This document shows positions 9,181 to 17,663 of a stretch of 50,919 bases of DNA, in pieces. Numbering within the stretch: the first letter of the stretch is position 1; every line of letters starts with the position of its first letter. The position numbers and the translations under genes are program-made. The stretch lies in contig CAMART010000021.1 in the NCBI GenBank assembly GCA_945860705.1, forward strand, positions 1 to 50,919, written 5' to 3'. Origin of the DNA: Chitinophaga pinensis (GTDB lineage Bacteria > Bacteroidota > Bacteroidia > Chitinophagales > CAMDFR01). Below the pieces are notes generated by a model, which worked only from the letters and a program-made list of their open reading frames with translations, had not been told where the DNA came from and searched no databases.

Positions 9181-10527
9181 ATGGAAAGAAAAAGAAACCC
9201 GCTGAGTGAGTTCGATTGGGGACTCGTGAGCATATATGCTGTACTACTGCTTTTTGGATGCTTCAGTATTTATGCCGCATCTTATAGAGAAATCATGGCT
9301 ACTTCATTTTTAGAAGTATTCAACCTTGACACTTCTTTTGGTAAACAGATGATGTGGGTAGGAGTTTGTATAGTGATGGTAGTAGTATGTTTGCTGCTCG
9401 ATAGTAAAATCTATACTACACTCGCCTATGTTAGTTATGGCGTGGCCATAGTTTTATTGATAGCAGTACTTTTATTTGGTAAAGATGTAAATGGAAATAA
9501 ATCTTGGTTTGGAGTTGGTTCTTTTGGTATACAACCTGCTGAATTTGCAAAATTTGCTACTGCATTGGCACTTTCCAAATTTATGAGTGGCATGAATATA
9601 GATATAAGAAACAATACTCGACACTTATTTACTGCTCTTGCTATCATTGGTATTCCAGCTTGTTTAGTAGTACTACAGGGCGATCTCGGTTCTACCTTAG
9701 TGTTTTGTTCTTTCATTTTCGTATTATTTAGAGAAGGTGCATCTCCTTTATTTTTGATAATACCTTTTGTGACTATGGTCATCAGCATCATCACTTTAAA
9801 ATATGGAGTCGTGACTATGCTGGTAGTAGATGCCTTATCACTTCTAGGGTTATTATACTTTTTTAGAAAAAAGAAATTCAATCCAAATTTATTGTTTGTA
9901 ATAATCATACATGTTGGAATAGCAATTTATGCTTTGGGTGTAAATACGGTATATATGAATGTATTTAAAGACTACCAACGAGCAAGGATAGACTATGTAC
10001 TAGGAAAATATAAAAAAGATAAAAAGAAACCTGCCATACAAGAAGTAGTGCCTGTTGTAGATAAAAACGCTAAGAAAGAACGAAAATTTGACGATTGGAA
10101 TGTGCGTCAATCGATGATAGCAATAGGTTCTGGAGGCATATTGGGTAAAGGATTTCTAAAAGGCACACAAACCAGATTTAGTTTTGTACCAGAGCAAACT
10201 ACCGATTTTATATTTTGTACCATTGGAGAAGAAGAAGGCTTTTGGGGCACCTCACTTATCTTAATTTTATACATTCTATTACTGTATAGGCTTATCAATA
10301 CAGCAGATAAACAACGCTCTACATTCAGTAGAATATATGGCTATAGTGTAGCAGGTATCTTATTTATTCATTTCATGATCAATATTGGTATGACGATTGG
10401 CATCGTGCCAGTGATAGGTATTCCACTACCATTTATTAGTTATGGAGGATCGTCTTTACTTGCATTTACATTACTTCTCATCATCATGGTAAAACTTGAT
10501 GCTGATAGGCTTCATGTTTTGAGGTAA
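9181..10527 (+). CDS. rodA: RodA, SEDS peptidoglycan glycosyltransferase
   Basis: Polytopic inner-membrane enzyme that polymerises lipid II into glycan strands during elongation, together with PBP2. It has 448 residues and about ten membrane segments. SEDS motifs include FGVGSFGIQPAEFAKFATAL, LVVLQGDLGSTLVF, GKGFLKGTQTRFSFVPEQTT, DFIFCTIGEEEGF and the late GIPLPFISYGGSS. The hydrophilic region before GKGF carries a lysine-rich insert (about residues 275-300, KYKKDKKKPAIQEV), longer than in proteobacterial RodA. The ATG is 38 bp after mrdA. The mreBCD genes are not adjacent but lie about 24 kb away in the opposite direction. Confidence 0.95.
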   Translation: MERKRNPLSEFDWGLVSIYAVLLLFGCFSIYAASYREIMATSFLEVFNLDTSFGKQMMWVGVCIVMVVVCLLLDSKIYTTLAYVSYGVAIVLLIAVLLFGKDVNGNKSWFGVGSFGIQPAEFAKFATALALSKFMSGMNIDIRNNTRHLFTALAIIGIPACLVVLQGDLGSTLVFCSFIFVLFREGASPLFLIIPFVTMVISIITLKYGVVTMLVVDALSLLGLLYFFRKKKFNPNLLFVIIIHVGIAIYALGVNTVYMNVFKDYQRARIDYVLGKYKKDKKKPAIQEVVPVVDKNAKKERKFDDWNVRQSMIAIGSGGILGKGFLKGTQTRFSFVPEQTTDFIFCTIGEEEGFWGTSLILILYILLLYRLINTADKQRSTFSRIYGYSVAGILFIHFMINIGMTIGIVPVIGIPLPFISYGGSSLLAFTLLLIIMVKLDADRLHVLR

Positions 10528-10620
10528 GTACTCTTAAAAAATATTTTATTTTTTGAATTATCCTTTTAGATAACAATTTACTTGTAAATAAGAAAATATA
10601 ATAGGATATGCGCATTTTTT

Positions 10621-10680
10621 GCCTTCGGCGATTTCTTTTGTCTTGAAACAAAAGAAACAATCTCGTCAACTATAGACGAG
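10621..10680. repeat. Clustered small hairpins between rodA and arginine deiminase
   Basis: Three back-to-back inverted repeats: GCC-TTC-GGC at 10621-10629; a 10-bp stem TTTCTTTTGT / ACAAAAGAAA at 10632-10657 with a 6-nt loop; and CTCGTC / GACGAG at 10662-10680. The middle one resembles a TTTGTCTTGAAACAAAAG-type intergenic motif that I associate with Bacteroidota genomes from memory. It could be a small repeat element or 3' processing and termination signals for rodA. No gene is seen in 10528-10777. Confidence 0.4.
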
Positions 10681-10777
10681 ACAAGTCTTTGAATCCTTTT
10701 ATCACAAAACTATTCAATGACGATATGCTTATACAAATAGGCATTTGTAAATTACATGGTTAGTCCAATTTATTTTA

Positions 10778-12013
10778 CTATCCTCTTAAAATAGGGAAAG
10801 TCATACAGTGAGGACCGCCTCTCGCTCTACTAAGTTCTGTACTTGGTGTAATGATGATGGTTCTTTTCACTTTATCTGGATGGAAAAGTCCTTGTTTATA
10901 TGCTTGTACTATAGATTCGGCATCTATGATACGGTATCCTTTATCTTCAAATGCTTCCTGAGTTTTTGGATTTCTTTCGTAAGCGATAGCTACACCATCT
11001 TTGAGTGCTACTAAATTACAACCATCTGTCCATTGCTCACGTTCGTCATATGGATACTCACCTCCTCCACAGATAATAAAATCTACTTTTGGATCTATGT
11101 GTTTTAAAAAATCTTTAAGATTGCTAAATACTTTTGGTTTCTTTTCACCATTGGTATAAAGTGTTACTTTACACTTACCATCATCTATTGTATAAGGCTT
11201 GTATACTACCCATTCGTGAGTGCTTACTTGCGTAAAAAGTGTATCTATATGCATACATGAACGCTCTTTTGGTATTTCTATTTTAGCTACAGAACTCACT
11301 ACATTTTTTTCAAATAATTTTGCTTTCAATACTTCAAAAGCTTCTTCTGTGCTTCTTTCACTCACTCCTACCATCAAAAGCTCCGAGCTATACGTCATCA
11401 CATCACCACCTTCAAGAGTTACTTTTTCATCATTTTCTTTTGTAAGGTCTATGATTTTATCATCTTGTACATTTTTAAAAAGTGGATGATTGTATATGAT
11501 ACATCTTGTGATTATATTTTCTCTTGTACGTGCATTTTTTGCAGCTTGGCAAATTATGACGTGGTCGTTGACCATGATACCAATATCACGAGTAAATACA
11601 TAATTTGGAAGTGGTGAGAAAATCTGTTTGTCTCTTTTTTCTAAGTAACCTGTAAACAATGTGTAGACTAAATCCTCATCTTTCAATCTATTCAATGCAT
11701 TTTTGATATTATCTTCACACTTTTCATGTATGCTTATTTGATTGACTAATTGAGTACGAGCTATTTTGTTTTTTTTAATTACTTCTAGTAATAGAACTTC
11801 AGTATCATATACATTTCTTCTTCCGATAAATGCTTCAAGTGTATTCCAAAATAATGTATGCTCTTCGCGCATACGATCTAGATATACGATATCGTCATAT
11901 AAAAACTCCAGTGCATTACTAGGTGTTACTATTTCTATTCCATCATCTGGAAAATGTACAATTACTTTTTTTAACGGAGCTACTTCTGATGGTACAAATA
12001 CTTTAGATCTCAT
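10778..12013 (-). CDS. arcA: Arginine deiminase
   Basis: Hydrolyses arginine to citrulline and ammonia (EC 3.5.3.6). It has 411 residues of the amidinotransferase (pentein) fold. Catalytic-site motifs are LEGGDVM (substrate-binding Asp), CMHIDTLFTQV (catalytic His) and, near the C-terminus, ARGGPHCMTFPIL with the nucleophilic Cys. FTRDIGIMVND matches the FTRD guanidine-binding motif. The ATG start follows a TAAATTTG -7-like box at 12075-12082 on the minus strand. CtlX, a second pentein-fold enzyme, lies just upstream on the same strand. No carbamate kinase or ornithine carbamoyltransferase is visible, so the usual ADI energy pathway is not clustered here. Confidence 0.9.
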   Translation of the reverse strand: MRSKVFVPSEVAPLKKVIVHFPDDGIEIVTPSNALEFLYDDIVYLDRMREEHTLFWNTLEAFIGRRNVYDTEVLLLEVIKKNKIARTQLVNQISIHEKCEDNIKNALNRLKDEDLVYTLFTGYLEKRDKQIFSPLPNYVFTRDIGIMVNDHVIICQAAKNARTRENIITRCIIYNHPLFKNVQDDKIIDLTKENDEKVTLEGGDVMTYSSELLMVGVSERSTEEAFEVLKAKLFEKNVVSSVAKIEIPKERSCMHIDTLFTQVSTHEWVVYKPYTIDDGKCKVTLYTNGEKKPKVFSNLKDFLKHIDPKVDFIICGGGEYPYDEREQWTDGCNLVALKDGVAIAYERNPKTQEAFEDKGYRIIDAESIVQAYKQGLFHPDKVKRTIIITPSTELSRARGGPHCMTFPILRG

Positions 12014-12085
12014 GATTATTAATATTATTTATATACAATATAGAATTTGTATATAGTCAAATTTCGAATTTATGCAAATTTACTA

Positions 12086-12109
12086 AAATTAAGGCATTCA
12101 GCCTAATTT
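12086..12109 (-). terminator. Possible terminator after ctlX
   Basis: AAATTAAGGC and GCCTAATTT form a stem with one bulged A and a 5-nt loop. On the minus strand the hairpin is followed by TTAG and AT-rich sequence. It lies between the ctlX stop and the arginine deiminase promoter region. Confidence 0.45.
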
Positions 12110-12132
12110 AGGATGACGATTATGTAAAAGCG

Positions 12133-13059
12133 TTACTTTTTTGCAGGTAAAAATATCTCAGCCATCATACACCTAGCGCTTCCTCCACCTATTTCTTCTA
12201 TCAAATAAATAGGCACAGAAAGTATATCGCAATGGTTTTGTATTTGGTCCAATTGTTCATCTGTTAGAGATTTTACCGCTCTTTCGCTCATCACTATATA
12301 TAAATCACCTTTTTTATTCATCACTTGTAACATATTGCCAGCATAGTGTTTTTCTAGTTGAGCTTTACTTATTTCTATGATTTCTTTTTTGCTAGATTTA
12401 ATAGTATCTTCCACTAGTTTTCTTTCTTTTTTATCTGTGATAGATTCTAGACACACTACCACAAAGGTTTTGCCTAAACACATCACTACATTGGTATGAT
12501 ATTGAGGTTGTCCATTAGATTTATACGAATTGAAAATAATTGGCTTATATCCAATCATTTTTGCATACTCTTCTAGTATAGCTTTATCTGTACGTGGAGA
12601 AAGACAAGCATATACCAGCTTTGCATCATGGTCAAAAATCATACTACCAGTACCTTCTAGCGCTCTGTCCTCATTTTCATAATGGCTCAAGTCCACCACA
12701 TCATTTACTTTATATTTCTTTTTTAGAGTTTCTATGATGTCAGCTCTTTTCTCTATACGTCTGTTTGGCGTTTTCATTGGGTAGATATATATAGTCCCAT
12801 TTTCGTGCATACTTATCCAGTTATTTGGAAATACTGCATCTGGCTTTACGGGAGTAGCTGTATCTTCTATTACCAGTACGTTTATATCATTATCTTCCAG
12901 TATTTCTACAAATTCATCAAATTCTTTTTGAGCTTTCTTTACTATTTCATTTTGAGAAATATCTGTAATGTTTTTTTGATAATCATTACTCTTAGCTGTT
13001 TCTACATTATATTGAAATGATGCAGGACGAATCATCATCACATGTGAAGTATTTTGCAT
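12133..13059 (-). CDS. ctlX: CtlX-type citrulline utilisation / amidinotransferase-fold hydrolase
   Basis: A 308-residue pentein-fold protein of the CtlX family (COG4874), implicated in citrulline use in Francisella. The exact reaction is unsettled. Visible motifs are an N-terminal HVMMIRPASFQYN, the substrate loop TPVKPDAVFPNNWISMH, ALEGTGSMIFD, YHTNVVMCLG (catalytic His region) and the C-terminal GGGSARCMMAEIF with the nucleophilic Cys. These match the family from end to end. The ATG at 13059 has its own promoter (13079-13112). It neighbours arginine deiminase, whose product is citrulline, which suggests the pair acts in sequence; that pathway link is an inference. Confidence 0.88.
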   Translation of the reverse strand: MQNTSHVMMIRPASFQYNVETAKSNDYQKNITDISQNEIVKKAQKEFDEFVEILEDNDINVLVIEDTATPVKPDAVFPNNWISMHENGTIYIYPMKTPNRRIEKRADIIETLKKKYKVNDVVDLSHYENEDRALEGTGSMIFDHDAKLVYACLSPRTDKAILEEYAKMIGYKPIIFNSYKSNGQPQYHTNVVMCLGKTFVVVCLESITDKKERKLVEDTIKSSKKEIIEISKAQLEKHYAGNMLQVMNKKGDLYIVMSERAVKSLTDEQLDQIQNHCDILSVPIYLIEEIGGGSARCMMAEIFLPAKK

Positions 13060-13078
13060 AATCTATTTTATTTGAGTA

Positions 13079-13112
13079 CAAAGGTAAAATAAAAAATGGT
13101 GGTCACACAAAA
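13079..13112 (-). promoter_or_regulatory. Bacteroidota-type promoter of ctlX
   Basis: On the minus strand a TTTTG at 13108-13112 (-33), a 21-bp spacer, and TACCTTTG at 13079-13086 (-7). Transcription should begin about 13 nt before the ctlX ATG. The -33 box lies inside the loop of the upstream terminator hairpin (13094-13128). Confidence 0.65.
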
Positions 13113-13128
13113 TGCGTGACCACCATTT
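13094..13128 (-). terminator. Intrinsic terminator after the DUF3078 gene
   Basis: Perfect 13-bp stem (AAATGGTGGTCAC / GTGACCACCATTT) with a 9-nt loop. Read on the minus strand it is followed by TTTATTTTACC. It ends the leftward DUF3078 transcript 23 bp after the stop codon. Confidence 0.85.
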
Positions 13129-13150
13129 ATATGATTAATATATTTTTATA

Positions 13151-14224
13151 TTATTTACTAGAAAATTTGTATCCAATACCTACTCCAATTGCTTCTCTGA
13201 ATTGAACTCTAGATTGTTTTGCTGAAGTTTGATATGAGCCATCTGCATTTTGAATATATTCACCAGATGTATTTTTATCTCTTACGTTTACTTTTTGATC
13301 ATGGTCATAAATCAATTGAGTGTATATATTAGCAGATAGATATTTATTTATTTTCATATCAACTCTTACTTGCCAGTTTACATCTATATTTCCTCTTAAT
13401 GATTTACCATTAAAAGCATCTCTTCTGTTATCTGTATAGTTGTTAAATAAGTCTAATTGTGTCCAAAGTGATACATTTTTTACGATATCTTTTTTCAATG
13501 TAGCTCTTATTAAAGCACCAAACTCGGGTCTGAATGTTTTACCAACAGCTAATCCATATGCTGTTTCATCTATCAATGGATCATTTTTTACAAAAGTAAA
13601 TTTACCTGCTGCTGGAGAGATGTATAAAGAGAAATAAGGAGTAGGTTTGTAGTCAATACCTAAAGAAAGATTTAACCAAGCTGGAGCTGCAAAGTATGAT
13701 TTCAAAGGATAGTTTCCGTTGTTGGTTGTGTAATCGTAAGTAGGAGTAAACTGAGATAAAAAGTTTCCTAATAAAGCTACATCTAAGTTTTTAGCTACAT
13801 TGTATCCAAGTTTAGAGTTGATTTCAAGCCTATCGTCATTTTTACGCATTCTTTTGTTTGCATATAAAAGACCCCACGTTGCATCTATACTGTTATTCCA
13901 ACTGATTTTTTTATGAGCATAGTTTGCAAATACGTTACCAACTAATGTACCTGAAACTGAATTGATACCACCTGGAGCCCAGTTTACAAATGCAGCTTGG
14001 TTAACGTTTAGTGCAGCAAATCCACCATATTTCCATTTTTTAACTGGTTTCATAGCAGTGATTTCTGCTTCTGTAGCTGCTATTTTTTTATCTATTTCAG
14101 CTTTATCGCCTTTTAGTTTGTCTAGTATTGAATTTTTTGCATCTAGCGAGTTATTTTCTTGAGCATTTGCAACAAAAGTAATTGTCACTAGTGCCGCCAT
14201 AAATAATTGTTTAAATTGTTTCAT
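13151..14224 (-). CDS. DUF3078 outer-membrane beta-barrel protein
   Basis: Predicted exported barrel protein of unknown function, 357 residues from the ATG at 14224. The longer frame to 14263 starts with a non-ATG codon and puts 13 residues before the signal peptide. The signal peptide is MKQFKQLFMAALVTITFVANA with cleavage before QE. A Lys/Glu-rich coiled stretch follows (about residues 25-60). The barrel then begins with KKWKYGGFAALNVNQAAFVNWAPGG, a signature I associate with DUF3078, and continues as amphipathic strands to the final GIGYKFSSK. It stands alone on its transcript, with a terminator downstream. No substrate can be inferred. Confidence 0.85.
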   Translation of the reverse strand: MKQFKQLFMAALVTITFVANAQENNSLDAKNSILDKLKGDKAEIDKKIAATEAEITAMKPVKKWKYGGFAALNVNQAAFVNWAPGGINSVSGTLVGNVFANYAHKKISWNNSIDATWGLLYANKRMRKNDDRLEINSKLGYNVAKNLDVALLGNFLSQFTPTYDYTTNNGNYPLKSYFAAPAWLNLSLGIDYKPTPYFSLYISPAAGKFTFVKNDPLIDETAYGLAVGKTFRPEFGALIRATLKKDIVKNVSLWTQLDLFNNYTDNRRDAFNGKSLRGNIDVNWQVRVDMKINKYLSANIYTQLIYDHDQKVNVRDKNTSGEYIQNADGSYQTSAKQSRVQFREAIGVGIGYKFSSK

Positions 14225-14399
14225 AATATAATTTTGGTTTAAAGAATAGAATTGTGTAAACAATTATAGTGCCAAAGATAGGTGTTTTTTAACTTATTTT
14301 AAGAGTCAAAAGGACATAAAACGTTTTTGGCAAAACCATAACTACTTGATTATATATTTATTATGATTTAAATATTATAATAAATAATAATGAATTACT

Positions 14400-14828
14400 T
14401 TAAAATTTCATTGAGTTTAAATACACCCAGAAGTAAAAATTCATGACTATATAGGGTATAAAAATTAGAAAAAAGAAGGTTTCTCGTAGCCATTTTAATA
14501 CAAACCAAGCTAGAAACATGACACTAATAAATATCACCAATTGGAATTCATAATCAAAATTTACTGCTGAAACAAATCCAGATCTTTTATTGATTATTTT
14601 TTTTGTATGTCTGAATAAAAAACTCTCTTCTATTTTGAGTGTATCAGACAACTCGATATCATAGTATATTGGATAATCTACTCTATGAGTTTTATTGTCT
14701 TCGTCTACAAGATTATAATATCCTCCTTTTTCTATACTTTTTCCGAGTATTACATAATTTGTATGTACTGGTGGTATACTATAAAAATCTAGGACAGCTA
14801 TCCATGCTATCAACACAAACACAGGCAT
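14400..14828 (-). CDS. Small membrane protein of unknown function
   Basis: A 142-residue protein not assigned to a family. Residues about 1-15 (MPVFVLIAWIAVLDF) form a hydrophobic start. A soluble middle of about 75 residues has KGGYYNLVDEDNKTHRVDYP, and two membrane segments follow near the C-terminus (FQLVIFISVMFLAWFVLKW and FFFLIFIPYIVMNFYFWVYL). The first segment is truncated-looking: the frame stays open about 12 codons upstream but offers no ATG, GTG or TTG. An ATG at 14868 lies in another frame, so a frameshift near the 5' end is possible. It lies between the porin and DUF3078 genes, all leftward. Confidence 0.6.
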   Translation of the reverse strand: MPVFVLIAWIAVLDFYSIPPVHTNYVILGKSIEKGGYYNLVDEDNKTHRVDYPIYYDIELSDTLKIEESFLFRHTKKIINKRSGFVSAVNFDYEFQLVIFISVMFLAWFVLKWLRETFFFLIFIPYIVMNFYFWVYLNSMKF

Positions 14829-14881
14829 TATAAATCTTATGATTTTTCTGGATTTTACCTTTGGTCATTTAGTAGTATCTA

Positions 14882-16825
14882 TTAATCTAAAAATCTCCAC
14901 GTGACACCAAATTTAAATGAGCGCTCATCACTTGGATAAAGAAATGCATTATAAGTGCCTCTGAGCCCAACTCCTTGCAATAAATTATTGCCTTTTAGAA
15001 ATATTCTTACCGTTTTTATTTTCATATTTATAAAAACATCTATCATAGGTGTGTATTTCATTTTTTGTTCGTCTTGTATATAAAACTGACCTATCAATGG
15101 ATTGTATGCATTGGCATAATAAGATGATATAAATCTAGAGTCTATGCCTATTCTTACAAGCATTGCTTTTTTGAAAGCCAATCTTTCATAATACAGACTG
15201 TTCTTTAAGTAAAATGTGGGATTTCTGATGATAGCATTATTGCTATTTTTTTGAAAGCAGAAATAATTATCTAAATGCACTTTGCCGTATGCTAAATTTA
15301 AACTAGCTTCTGTTTGAAATAAATTTATAGGAGTAGCTGTTTGATTTGGTTTTGAAGAAGCATCCCAATAGATATAATTATTTATCACATAATTTTTAAC
15401 CTGTATACCTCCATTTATCTGAAGTTTTTTTTGAGTATAAGAATTAAAATATGCAGCACTCAAATGAATTGTATTTACTTTACTAAAATCATTGTTCCAC
15501 GAATTAGCAAAACTATGATATTGGTTTTCAAGCCAAGTTGCAGCTCTTCTATTCCAAGTGGCCTGTATTGAGAGTAGCCCTATTTTCTTTAGGTCATAAG
15601 AAAATTTTCCTTTTATATCTATATCTCCTTGATTATATCCTGCTAAAAAAAATTGTGCATTGGCTAGATAATTCCATCGTTTATTTGCTTTTGCATTACT
15701 TCGTATATATCCAGATATGCTTAAATTATTAGTAGTAAATTCGTATCGATTTTGAACCAACTCTATATTTTCATGAAGAATACTAGCACCTGCAACTAAA
15801 TTAATGGCCTTCCCTTTTGCATTTTTTACTTTTTTATCGCCTAAAAAATTAACACTTATACTTTGAGTTATGGAGTTATATCTAAGCAAATGAGAAAGTG
15901 TATCAATCGCTTCATTATCTATTTTATTATAATAAAAATTTAAATAATATAAACTATCAATAGTAGTAGACTTATCTATATAATTTGATTTATTGCTTGC
16001 CAATTTGATTTGGTATTTGATATTAACTAATGGCTGATAGTTTTTAATGAGCGTAGTATCATTTATTTTTTCTTCATATTTATAGCCTATTTCATATGAT
16101 TGACTACCTTGCAAAGCTACTTCTCTGTAATTGTTTTGTGCAAGTAATAAGTTTGTAGGTATTTGTTCCTTTACTACAAATGTACCTTTGGGTATAGTAT
16201 CACTAAAAGCATCAAAGGCTAGTCCACCATTTTCTTGATTTTTAAATCCGTTGTAGACAAAAGAAATATAGCTTACAAATTTTTTATTTTTGGTAATATA
16301 TCTAGAATAAAAACTTGCTGAATTACCTACAGTGCGCTGTCTATCATAGTAACCTACCGAATTGATTCTATTGAAAGAAATACCATACTGAAATTGTTTG
16401 CCTAAGTTTTGACTATGCCTACCACTAAAATTGAGCTCTTGACGAAGACCCAGATTCATAGTAAGTTCGGAGAATGGACGTTTGATATCATACAATTTTA
16501 TACTATCCATATAAAGCCAATACAAATCATATTGTCTGATGCCATTTTGAAATCCTGTAGGCAAAAGTGGTTTGTTCATAATAGGAAAAGCGGCAGTACC
16601 TACATTGCCCAAATGCAAATATTCATCACTTGCTCTTTGTATAAAATTATATTCTTCTAGATTATTTATACTCGTATCTATAGCATATAGTTTTTCTGGT
16701 GCATTGGCATAAAAGTAAGTAGCTCTGAAAGCGGTAAAACTATCTAGATGCTCGCCAAGACGATGCTGTGCATGTGATGCAAAACATAGGAAAATAAAAT
16801 AAAATGCTGCAAATATTTTTTTCAA
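14882..16825 (-). CDS. Putative porin (Porin_10 family)
   Basis: Predicted outer-membrane barrel of 647 residues. The signal peptide is MKKIFAAFYFIFLCFASHA with cleavage before QHR. The plug-like N-terminal segment has GNVGTAAFPIM and FQNGIRQYDLYW, followed by long amphipathic strands; NLGLRQELNFSGRHSQNLGK and the late MIDVFINMKIKTVRIFLKG are typical of the Bacteroidota putative porin family. The terminal FKFGVTWRFLD ends in an aromatic-rich strand. The only start in frame is TTG at 16825; an in-frame stop lies 18 bases upstream. It starts 7 bp after the purine nucleoside phosphorylase stop and is probably translated from the same message. Uptake of nucleosides is a guess from context only. 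Confidence 0.85.
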   Translation of the reverse strand: MKKIFAAFYFIFLCFASHAQHRLGEHLDSFTAFRATYFYANAPEKLYAIDTSINNLEEYNFIQRASDEYLHLGNVGTAAFPIMNKPLLPTGFQNGIRQYDLYWLYMDSIKLYDIKRPFSELTMNLGLRQELNFSGRHSQNLGKQFQYGISFNRINSVGYYDRQRTVGNSASFYSRYITKNKKFVSYISFVYNGFKNQENGGLAFDAFSDTIPKGTFVVKEQIPTNLLLAQNNYREVALQGSQSYEIGYKYEEKINDTTLIKNYQPLVNIKYQIKLASNKSNYIDKSTTIDSLYYLNFYYNKIDNEAIDTLSHLLRYNSITQSISVNFLGDKKVKNAKGKAINLVAGASILHENIELVQNRYEFTTNNLSISGYIRSNAKANKRWNYLANAQFFLAGYNQGDIDIKGKFSYDLKKIGLLSIQATWNRRAATWLENQYHSFANSWNNDFSKVNTIHLSAAYFNSYTQKKLQINGGIQVKNYVINNYIYWDASSKPNQTATPINLFQTEASLNLAYGKVHLDNYFCFQKNSNNAIIRNPTFYLKNSLYYERLAFKKAMLVRIGIDSRFISSYYANAYNPLIGQFYIQDEQKMKYTPMIDVFINMKIKTVRIFLKGNNLLQGVGLRGTYNAFLYPSDERSFKFGVTWRFLD

Positions 16826-16832
16826 AGTATAC

Positions 16833-17663
16833 TTATACGTTTACTTCTTTGATTAAATCTTTGATGATAGCGGTCATTACTGGTTCTGCTGCACTAGCTT
16901 TTGCTAGTACTATATCGTGACTTATTTTTTCGTCCATCGTTTCAAAAGGATAGCCTATATCTGAAACAACAGAAATAGCAAATACTTTCATACCACCATG
17001 ACGTGCCACTATTACTTCGGGAACCGTACTCATGCCTACTGCATCTCCACCTATACGTGCAAAATATTGATATTCGCTTGGCGTTTCAAAAGTGGGACCT
17101 TGCACGCCTACATATACGCCTGTATGACATCTTGCATCGATTCGTTTTGCTATATTAAGGCCGATTTGTATCATTTCTTTATCGTAGGTATCTAGCATTC
17201 CAGGAAATCTTGGTCCAAGACGTTCGTCATTTTTGCCTCTCAATGGATGCTCTGGCTGTAGATTGATGTGGTCAGTAATAATCATCAAGTCTCCTACTTC
17301 CATTCCTACTTTCATGCCTCCACTTGCATTTGATACAAGTAGATGCGAAACTCCTAAAAATTTCATCACGCGCACTGGAAAAGTAACCGCTTCTATACTA
17401 TGCCCTTCATAATAATGAAACCGCCCACTCATACATACCACTTCTTTGCCATTGATTTTGCCAAACACTAAACTCCCACCATGCCCTTTGACAGTAGACT
17501 GTGAGAAATGTGGCAAATCATTATAACTAAGCGTGTGCGACACTTCTATTTCTTTAGCGAGATTGCTCAATCCACTGCCAAGTATGATGCCTATTTTAGG
17601 TTGAGTAGTTACTTTTGATTGAATGTAACTCACACATTCTTGTATCTTATCGTATAATTCCAT
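16833..17663 (-). CDS. punA: Purine nucleoside phosphorylase, trimeric type
   Basis: Phosphorolysis of purine nucleosides to base and ribose-1-phosphate (EC 2.4.2.1), cytosolic. It has 276 residues, the usual length. Motifs include IGIILGSGLSNLA (phosphate loop), TVKGHGGSLVFG, SGRFHYYEGHS, SNASGGMKVGMEVGDLM, GVQGPTFETPSEYQY and VGMSTVPEVIVARHGGM. At the base-recognition position, where mammalian PNP has Asn (LITNKV), this protein has Asp235 in VVSDIGYP. In human PNP the Asn-to-Asp change lets 6-aminopurines be used, so broader specificity including adenosine is possible. It overlaps lpxK by 17 bp and precedes the porin by 7 bp. Confidence 0.93.
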   Translation of the reverse strand: MELYDKIQECVSYIQSKVTTQPKIGIILGSGLSNLAKEIEVSHTLSYNDLPHFSQSTVKGHGGSLVFGKINGKEVVCMSGRFHYYEGHSIEAVTFPVRVMKFLGVSHLLVSNASGGMKVGMEVGDLMIITDHINLQPEHPLRGKNDERLGPRFPGMLDTYDKEMIQIGLNIAKRIDARCHTGVYVGVQGPTFETPSEYQYFARIGGDAVGMSTVPEVIVARHGGMKVFAISVVSDIGYPFETMDEKISHDIVLAKASAAEPVMTAIIKDLIKEVNV

